25,332 nt of DNA, taken from contig JAZUKN010000011.1 of assembly GCA_045643285.1 (NCBI GenBank), positions 1 to 25,332 on the forward strand, read 5' to 3'. How positions within the stretch are numbered: the first letter of the stretch is position 1; each line of letters begins with the position of its first letter. Source of the stretch: UMGS1696 sp045643285 (GTDB taxonomy: Bacteria > Bacillota > Clostridia > Oscillospirales > CAG-272). This document shows positions 20,785 to 25,332 of the stretch, piece by piece. Made by a program: the position numbers and the translations under genes. The notes beneath the pieces are model-generated. The model was not told the origin of the DNA, did no database searches, and worked only from the letters and a program-made list of their open reading frames with translations.

Positions 20785-20812
20785 AAAGAATCCCTTTTTA
20801 TCGGGATTCTTT
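20785..20812 (-). terminator. Terminator overlapping the 3' end of murC
   Basis: AAAGAATCCC (20785-20794) and GGGATTCTTT (20803-20812) form a 10-bp stem, followed on the minus strand by a short T-containing run. The last murC codons and its stop (20798) lie inside the hairpin. Confidence 0.75.
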
Positions 20813-22231
20813 GTATTTTTCTTCGAGTATTTCCGCTACCTTTATTACGTCTCCGGCGCCCATTACGAGCATCATGTCTCCGTCTTCGCTCATCGCGTCT
20901 ATCTTATTCGCCGCGTCTTCAAAGTTCAGTGCAAGGCGGCATTTCTTCCCTCTTTTGCATACGAGTCCCATGAGCGCCGCTGACGACACGCCGTATATAT
21001 TCGTCTCTCTCGCCGGATAAATATCGCACAGCAGGATAGTGTCCGCTCCGCTTTCGGCAAAAACTCTCACAAAATCGTTGAACAGCTCGGCTGTCCGCGA
21101 GAACGTATGCGGCTGGAACACAACGTTCAGCTTTCCCTTACACATTGCGCGCGCGGCTTTGAGCGTCGATTCTATCTCGGTCGGGTGGTGCGCGTAGTCG
21201 GAATACAGTACCGCGCCCTTTTCGCTGACGCACAGCTTTTCCATTCTTCTGCACACTCCGCCGTATGACGAGAGGTGTTTTGCTACAGTCTCACCGTCAA
21301 GTCCGCTCAGTCGGCAAGCGGCATAAGCGGCAAGTGCGTCGTCGATCATCTGTCCCCCCGGAATGGCGAGCTTCACGTGCGCTATTGTGCCGTCCTTTTC
21401 CACTGCGTCAAATTCCGCATATCCGTCCGTCACTGTTTCGTTTTCCGAATGCACCCATGCCGATTTGTTGTTTCGCGCGAAAGTGACGTGGTTCCCACAG
21501 TAGCCCGACGCGGCTTTCACGCAGTTTTCGTCGTTCAGATTATAAACGGCGTGACCGTCCTTGCCGGTGATATTCATGAACGCGGTAAACGACGCGCGTA
21601 TTTGGTCGAGCGACTTGAAGTAGTCGACGTGATCAAGCTCGATATTCAGCACAACGGCGACCGTCGGTTTGAAATCGAGGAACGAATCCATATATTCGCA
21701 CGCCTCAAAGACGAAATGCCCGTCTCCGCCTATCATATCGACAGTGCCGGTTTCTTTCATTTCGGCACCGTTGAACGCAGTCGGATCCTCTCCGGCTTCT
21801 CTGAGGATGTGCGATATCATTCCGGTCGTTGTGCTTTTGCCGTGGCTTCCCGACACACCTATCCTGTTCTTGTATCCCGTCATGACGTAGCCGAGGTAGT
21901 CCGCTCTTGAGATAACGGGAATACCGTGCGCGCCGGCGTATGCGTATTCGGGGTTGTCTGCCGGCATGGCAAGGGTGTATATCAGCGCGTCTGCGTCCTT
22001 AACGTGCGCCTCGTCCGATTCATAAAACACGCGGACTCCCATGTCTTCGAGCTTGCGCGTGATCCCGGACGGCTGTCTGTCATATCCCGACACGTTAAAC
22101 CCTCTGAGATGTGCGATATGTGCGAGCGAGTTCATCGAAACGCCGCCGATGCCGGAGAAGAACAGATTCTTCTTCCCGTCGAGCATCTCGGCTATTTTTT
22201 CTTCTCCGTAATGTGTATTCGGAAGTGCCAT
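20798..22231 (-). CDS. murC: UDP-N-acetylmuramate--L-alanine ligase, MurC
   Basis: A 477-residue cytoplasmic Mur ligase adding L-Ala to UDP-MurNAc with ATP, the first step of the peptidoglycan stem peptide. FFSGIGGVSMNSLAHIA is the N-terminal UDP-substrate fold and GVSGSHGKSTTTGMISHIL is the ATP P-loop. The metal/substrate region EACEYMDSFL...LNIELDHVDYF is the clostridial MurC version. SDYAHHPTEIESTLKAA starts the C-terminal domain and FQPHTFSRT follows. Odd point: where MurC usually has PGxHNxxNAxA this protein has PGGQMIDDALAA, so the His-Asn pair is replaced. A divergent paralogue is therefore possible. Start at 22231 has a distant AAAGG. It is not in a dcw-type cell wall cluster. Confidence 0.93.
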   Translation of the reverse strand: MALPNTHYGEEKIAEMLDGKKNLFFSGIGGVSMNSLAHIAHLRGFNVSGYDRQPSGITRKLEDMGVRVFYESDEAHVKDADALIYTLAMPADNPEYAYAGAHGIPVISRADYLGYVMTGYKNRIGVSGSHGKSTTTGMISHILREAGEDPTAFNGAEMKETGTVDMIGGDGHFVFEACEYMDSFLDFKPTVAVVLNIELDHVDYFKSLDQIRASFTAFMNITGKDGHAVYNLNDENCVKAASGYCGNHVTFARNNKSAWVHSENETVTDGYAEFDAVEKDGTIAHVKLAIPGGQMIDDALAAYAACRLSGLDGETVAKHLSSYGGVCRRMEKLCVSEKGAVLYSDYAHHPTEIESTLKAARAMCKGKLNVVFQPHTFSRTAELFNDFVRVFAESGADTILLCDIYPARETNIYGVSSAALMGLVCKRGKKCRLALNFEDAANKIDAMSEDGDMMLVMGAGDVIKVAEILEEKYKESR

Positions 22232-22285
22232 AAGATAAATACCACGCCTTTCTTTACCGATTTTTACGGCGTATGTTCAGTCCGT

Positions 22286-22313
22286 TTTATAATATAGTTT
22301 AATTACATAACAA
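22286..22313 (-). promoter_or_regulatory. Possible murC promoter
   Basis: On the minus strand, TTGTTA (22313-22308), 16-nt spacer and TATAAA (22291-22286), in the 206-bp gap between divergent murC and spoVG. The A+T-rich surroundings allow other readings. Confidence 0.35.
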
Positions 22314-22383
22314 AACTTTCACAAAACGAACACATTTCCATAAGATATTTTTTTATCCCGTTACGAATGAGGGACACAAATTA

Positions 22384-22408
22384 AGGCTATAATTACATTG
22401 TAGAATAA
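22384..22408 (+). promoter_or_regulatory. Possible spoVG promoter
   Basis: TATAAT at 22388-22393 has no good -35 partner. GTAGAATAA at 22400-22408 fits the sigma-H -10 pattern (RnnGAATww), with AGGCTAT upstream, but the 9-nt spacing is shorter than usual. spoVG is sigma-H dependent in Bacillus subtilis, so a sigma-H reading is attractive but unproven here. Confidence 0.3.
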
Positions 22409-22437
22409 ACCAACAACATTCTGAAGGAGGACATACT

Positions 22438-22740
22438 ATGGTAATCACAGACATAAAGGTCAGAAAGCTGTTCGACGAAGGTCCGATGAAAGCGGTCGTT
22501 TCCGTTACGTTTGACGGTCAGCTCGCGCTCCACGACATCAAGGTCATCAGCGTCAGAGGCAAGGACTTCATCGTAATGCCGAGCCGCAAGAACCCCGACG
22601 GGACTTTCCGCGACATCGCTCATCCGATCAACGCGGATTTCAGAGCACTTCTTGAAGCGGAGGTACTCAAAGCATACGAGGAAGAGCTTGCGCGCGTCGC
22701 CGCAGAATCGGAACTCGAAAAAGTTGAAGAACCGTTCTGA
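22438..22740 (+). CDS. spoVG: SpoVG, septation/sporulation RNA-binding regulator
   Basis: A 100-residue protein matching SpoVG along most of its length: MVITDIKVRKLFDEGPMKAV, then LALHDIKVI, FIVMPSRKNPDGTFRDIAHP and the following INADFRALLEAEVLKAYEEEL helix. SpoVG proteins bind RNA and DNA and affect septation, sporulation and virulence-type traits across Firmicutes. AAGGAGG lies 7 nt before the ATG. The acidic C-terminal tail (ESELEKVEEPF) is variable in the family, and its last codons are the first unit of a 14-nt tandem repeat that continues past the stop. A terminator follows at 22793. It is transcribed alone, divergently from murC. Confidence 0.95.
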   Translation: MVITDIKVRKLFDEGPMKAVVSVTFDGQLALHDIKVISVRGKDFIVMPSRKNPDGTFRDIAHPINADFRALLEAEVLKAYEEELARVAAESELEKVEEPF

Positions 22741-22771
22741 GGAACCCGTTCTGAAAAGCACGTTCCGAGAA
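22730..22771 (+). repeat. Three 14-nt tandem repeats at the spoVG 3' end
   Basis: Units AACCGTTCTGAGGA, ACCCGTTCTGAAAA and GCACGTTCCGAGAA share the core CGTTCYGA at exact 14-nt spacing. The first overlaps the spoVG stop codon and the other two are in the 3' untranslated region. Confidence 0.6.
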
Positions 22772-22792
22772 GCCCGATATTATAACAACCGG

Positions 22793-22824
22793 ATCGCATG
22801 GAGTAAAACCCGTGCGATTTTTTG
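22793..22824 (+). terminator. spoVG terminator
   Basis: ATCGCATGG and CCGTGCGAT form a 9-bp stem (one wobble) with an A-rich loop, followed by TTTTTT. Confidence 0.8.
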
Positions 22825-22915
22825 TGTTTTCGTCGCAATACCGTCTGTCTCTGTCCAACAGTAATTTACTTTAATCATTATACTCTCGCCGCGCGGAAAA
22901 ATCAAGTACCGTCGA

Positions 22916-22944
22916 TTGACAAAAACGGGTGTATGATGTATAAT
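22916..22944 (+). promoter_or_regulatory. Consensus sigma-A promoter of the nucleoside hydrolase gene
   Basis: TTGACA (22916-22921), 17-nt spacer and TATAAT (22939-22944), a perfect match, 34 nt before the start codon. Confidence 0.85.
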
Positions 22945-22977
22945 TTTTCCGAAAAAAACAAACGGAGGGCTGTTTAT

Positions 22978-23868
22978 ATGGAAAAAATCGCAGTCTGGCT
23001 CGACACGGACATCGGCGGTGACATCGACGACGCACTCGCGCTCGCGCTTATCATGCGTTCTCAAGAGATCGAACTCATCGGCGTCACGACTTCGTTTAAC
23101 TACTCCGAGAAAAAGGCAAGGATCGCGCGTCGGCTGCTTGACGTCGGCGGTTTTTCGTCCGTTCCGGTTTACGCAGGACAGGACAGACCGATCCTTTCGT
23201 CGCGCCCTCTTTGCGAGCCGTGCCAATACGATGAAGCGACGCTCGGTCACATCTCAGTCGAGAAAAACGGCGTCGAAAAAATGGCGCACGCCCTGCTTGA
23301 GAGAGAAGGAAAAACCACTCTCGTGACGATCGGCTCGCTCACGAATGCGGCACTTATGCTTATGCTCTACCCCGAAACAAAGGACAAGATCGAGCGGCTC
23401 GTTATGATGGGCGGCAACTACTACTCTAACGCGGTGGAATGCAACATCGCCGAAGACGCGCTCGCGGCTGACTACGTTTTCCGCGTCGGCATTCCGATAG
23501 CCGCAGTAGGCACGGACGTTACCGACAGAGTGGTGCTGTCGTGGGACGAAGTGGAGGAAATAAAGACAAAAAACGATCCCGTATGTGCGTTTCTCACCGA
23601 ACTAATGGAGCGCTGGGGTAACTACCGCCCAACTCTGCACGATCCTCTCGCAGTGATGTATCTCTTGAAGCCGGAGCTTCTTACTATGCAAAAAGAAGAG
23701 ATCTCCGTCGTCACGTCCGAAGGAGCGGCGAACGGGATGACGTACAACGTCTCTCTCCGCCGTCATATATGGGGTGGAGAAGCCGAGCATCCGAACGTCC
23801 TCTGCGCGCGTGATGTAGACGAAAAAGCCGCCGTCCGTTTCTTTATGGACAGAGTGGTAAGACATTAA
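22978..23868 (+). CDS. Nucleoside hydrolase (inosine/uridine-preferring type)
   Basis: A 296-residue enzyme cleaving the N-glycosidic bond of ribonucleosides to base plus ribose. The calcium-binding signature DTDIGGDIDDALAL (D9, D11, D15, D17, D18) is intact. The family strands LVTIGSLTNAALML and RLVMMGGNYYSNAVECNIAEDA follow, and the late LHDPLAV supplies another metal ligand. Length is typical (about 300-320). The base preference, purine or pyrimidine, is not shown. The ATG at 22978 with CGGAGGG upstream is chosen; the frame's 52-codon extension runs over the promoter. It is a single-gene unit with its own promoter and terminator, and likely works in nucleoside salvage. Confidence 0.94.
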   Translation: MEKIAVWLDTDIGGDIDDALALALIMRSQEIELIGVTTSFNYSEKKARIARRLLDVGGFSSVPVYAGQDRPILSSRPLCEPCQYDEATLGHISVEKNGVEKMAHALLEREGKTTLVTIGSLTNAALMLMLYPETKDKIERLVMMGGNYYSNAVECNIAEDALAADYVFRVGIPIAAVGTDVTDRVVLSWDEVEEIKTKNDPVCAFLTELMERWGNYRPTLHDPLAVMYLLKPELLTMQKEEISVVTSEGAANGMTYNVSLRRHIWGGEAEHPNVLCARDVDEKAAVRFFMDRVVRH

Positions 23869-23874
23869 ACAAAC

Positions 23875-23917
23875 AGGCTCATGATATGCGTGAAAACATA
23901 CCGTGAGCCTTTTTTAT
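23875..23917. terminator. Terminator between nucleoside hydrolase and TspO-like genes
   Basis: AGGCTCA and TGAGCCT (7 bp), with an inner ATG/CAT pairing, close a hairpin followed by TTTTTTATT on the plus strand. The two genes converge on it. Confidence 0.75.
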
Positions 23918-23924
23918 TCCCTTT

Positions 23925-24728
23925 TTATTCGGCAGGAGACAAACGCGCTTCCTTTTCTTCACGGTTTGTCATGAATGCCGCGAACAGTCCTATCGACATA
24001 ACGGCGATCGAGAATACCGCCGTGATGATCACCGCGAGATACTGTCCGCCGTAGCCTTTCTCACCGGCGTGCTTTACGATGATCCCGACATACGCCCATA
24101 TCACGGTGAGCGTCGGAAGGTACGTTCCGTCGGAAAGCGCGATAAGCGTGCCTATCACCGCACCGACTGCAAGAACGACGCACATCCAGAACTGCTCCGA
24201 CAGTCCGAAACCGTTCCAGCCGAGTTTAACGAGATAAACGGAAATATTAGAGATAAGCGCGGCGACGATCCAGCCGTAGTATATCGAAAAACCGTAGTTG
24301 ACTGAGAATTTTTCGATTCCCTCAGCGCCGTCGTTCAGCGTCAGCCGAGTGATGATGATGAGCGTGACGAGCAGTGCCGCGATCAGGATGACGGACAGCC
24401 CGATAACGTCGTAGTGCCACGCGAACACCCATGCGGTATTGAAAACACACGTCAGTGCGAACCAAAGCCCTATTCTGTGCAGGACTTCGGCACTGCGCCG
24501 TCCGTTATCGAACACGCCCCAGCCGTAGAGAACGTACAGCACCATAAAGACGTATATCACGCCCCACACGCCGAAAGTGTAAGGTGCCGGAGTGAAGAGG
24601 TTTTCGTATTTTTCGGACACCGCGCCGGTAGTACCGATACCGAGCGGAATGAGATTTGCAAGTGCGTTTGCCGCAAGTGTGACAGCCAGTGCGACGGTGT
24701 TTATCCATTTGAGAGCTTTTGTGTTCAT
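23925..24728 (-). CDS. TspO/MBR-like tryptophan-rich membrane protein
   Basis: A 267-residue membrane protein with about seven hydrophobic segments, starting with NTVALAVTLAANALANLIPL. LFTPAPYTFGVWGVIYVFMV (about 45-64) is the hallmark TPxxYTFxxWGxIY of the long TspO-related family often named tryptophan-rich sensory protein. YYGWIVAALISNISV is a later conserved segment. Classical TspO is about 160 aa with five helices and binds porphyrins; this longer branch has an unknown ligand. ATG at 24728 follows AAAGGTGTGG at a rather long distance. The long leader contains a 51-bp nested palindrome that probably controls expression. Confidence 0.83.
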   Translation of the reverse strand: MNTKALKWINTVALAVTLAANALANLIPLGIGTTGAVSEKYENLFTPAPYTFGVWGVIYVFMVLYVLYGWGVFDNGRRSAEVLHRIGLWFALTCVFNTAWVFAWHYDVIGLSVILIAALLVTLIIITRLTLNDGAEGIEKFSVNYGFSIYYGWIVAALISNISVYLVKLGWNGFGLSEQFWMCVVLAVGAVIGTLIALSDGTYLPTLTVIWAYVGIIVKHAGEKGYGGQYLAVIITAVFSIAVMSIGLFAAFMTNREEKEARLSPAE

Positions 24729-24804
24729 TTTTTGACCACACCTTTCTTTGCGTTTGTGCCGGTTCTGTTAATTTGACGCCCTTTGGCAGCAAAAGGCACA
24801 AATG

Positions 24805-24855
24805 AAGTTTGAAAAAGTTAAACATACGATTTATGTTTGTTTGATTTTCAAACTT
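24805..24855. promoter_or_regulatory. 51-bp nested palindrome upstream of the TspO-like gene
   Basis: Outer arms AAGTTTGAAAA (24805-24815) and TTTTCAAACTT (24845-24855) match exactly over 11 bp. Inner arms AAACATA (24820-24826) and TATGTTT (24832-24838) match over 7 bp about the same centre. No T-tract follows, so a protein-binding operator or stable mRNA leader hairpin is more likely than a terminator. Confidence 0.6.
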
Positions 24856-24909
24856 TACCTCGGATGTTCTTTTTTAGAATAGTATGCGCGTGCAAGGCAA
24901 AAAAATACA

Positions 24910-24951
24910 TAAAAAATCCGAACACGTCACATTTGGGACGAAGTTCGGATT
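24910..24951 (-). terminator. Terminator downstream of the right-edge gene
   Basis: AATCCGAAC (24915-24923) and GTTCGGATT (24943-24951) are a perfect 9-bp stem, with inner GTC/GAC pairing. It runs into TTTTTT on the minus strand, 65 bp after the stop codon at 25017. Confidence 0.8.
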
Positions 24952-25016
24952 ATTGCTGTTTGGTCGAAGTGTTGATAACGGATTTGCTTGTTTAAAGAAA
25001 AAACAAAGAGCCAGGT

Positions 25017-25332
25017 TTATTCAAAACATTCAGCATACTCTGCATTTGCTTTTATATGTTCTTTGAAATCATCCGGCAAAACCTCTATCCAACCTTTCCA
25101 AAAAGTTTCAGAAACAGCTGGAAAACTTTCGCTCGGGAAAGTTACTCTTGAAACAAGCGGGGATGAATAATGATATTCACCTTTACAGCGGATAGCGTTA
25201 TATTGCTGATTATGCTCAAATCCCTTTTTGAAGTACTCAAAAGCTTGGTCTTTGTTCTGACTTAAGCGGGCTTCAAATACAGCCGCATGGAGATATAGTT
25301 CTCTAAGATGAGAATGTGCTACGCCGCATCTT
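25017..25332 (-). CDS. C-terminal part of a helical-repeat protein (cut by window edge)
   Basis: A minus-strand frame stays open from the right edge to TAA at 25017 (104 visible residues). It begins with helical repeat-like sequence (HLRELYLHAAVFEARLSQ, DQAFEYFKKGFEHNQQY). It ends with YSSPLVSRVTFPSESFP and FWKGWIEVLPDDFKEHIKAN. This tail recalls the C-termini of clostridial XRE-type HTH regulators with TPR-like helices, where a TSPLV motif follows the last repeat. The N-terminal HTH, if present, lies outside the window, so the family is tentative. The window's terminator at 24910-24951 fits as its transcript end. Confidence 0.65.
   Translation of the reverse strand, partial: RCGVAHSHLRELYLHAAVFEARLSQNKDQAFEYFKKGFEHNQQYNAIRCKGEYHYSSPLVSRVTFPSESFPAVSETFWKGWIEVLPDDFKEHIKANAEYAECFE

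Overview
The window reads as chromosome of an anaerobic, spore-lineage Firmicute, most likely a gut-type Clostridia member (Oscillospirales/Ruminococcaceae-like). The basis is a Spo0A effector domain, SpoVG, a DUF1836 protein, a clostridial-type MurC (EACEYMDSFL signature), TTCATTATTCATTC-type intergenic repeats and strong AGGAGG ribosome binding sites. The lineage is an inference. No rRNA, tRNA, CRISPR array or intact insertion sequence is visible.

Region 1 (about 1-3700) looks like accessory DNA and is visibly more A+T-rich than the rest. It holds the C-terminal end of a serine recombinase, a lipoprotein, a tiny ribbon-helix-helix (RHH) gene, a divergent WYL-domain regulator and a tyrosine recombinase. 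The most unusual feature of the window is here. The roughly 188-nt leader of the RHH-lipoprotein transcription unit starts at a recognisable promoter and carries four long complementary pairs. These form a two-step stem-loop, a pseudoknot between its apical loop and downstream RNA, and a terminator/antiterminator switch that ends directly on the ribosome binding site. I do not recognise it as a known riboswitch or T-box.

Region 2 (3747-9325) is a run of minus-strand genes. It has spo0A with an altered receiver loop and two 0A-box-containing repeats in its promoter region; overlapping genes for a CmpB-like membrane protein, a ComEC-type metallo-beta-lactamase and a GNAT acetyltransferase; a DUF1836 regulator; a NUDIX/GNAT pair; a 170-bp MITE-like element; and a SAM methyltransferase preceded by a 34-codon ORF and a terminator that abuts its ribosome binding site.

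Region 3 (9544-13512) has guaB (IMP dehydrogenase), a xylose-isomerase-like TIM-barrel enzyme, a small two-CxxC protein and a cytoplasmic GH27 alpha-galactosidase.

Region 4 (14168-20283) is a minus-strand operon: DeoR-type regulator, then E2, E3 and a fused E1 alpha-beta of a 2-oxoacid dehydrogenase complex. It has a promoter, an operator-like palindrome at its head and a terminator at its end. Both the E1 gene and murC are followed by copies of the same composite repeat.

Region 5 (20798-25332) has murC, spoVG, a nucleoside hydrolase, a TspO-like membrane protein behind a 51-bp nested palindrome, and the C-terminal part of a helical-repeat protein cut by the window edge. GuaB and the nucleoside hydrolase both touch purine metabolism, but they are not adjacent and share no obvious operator.
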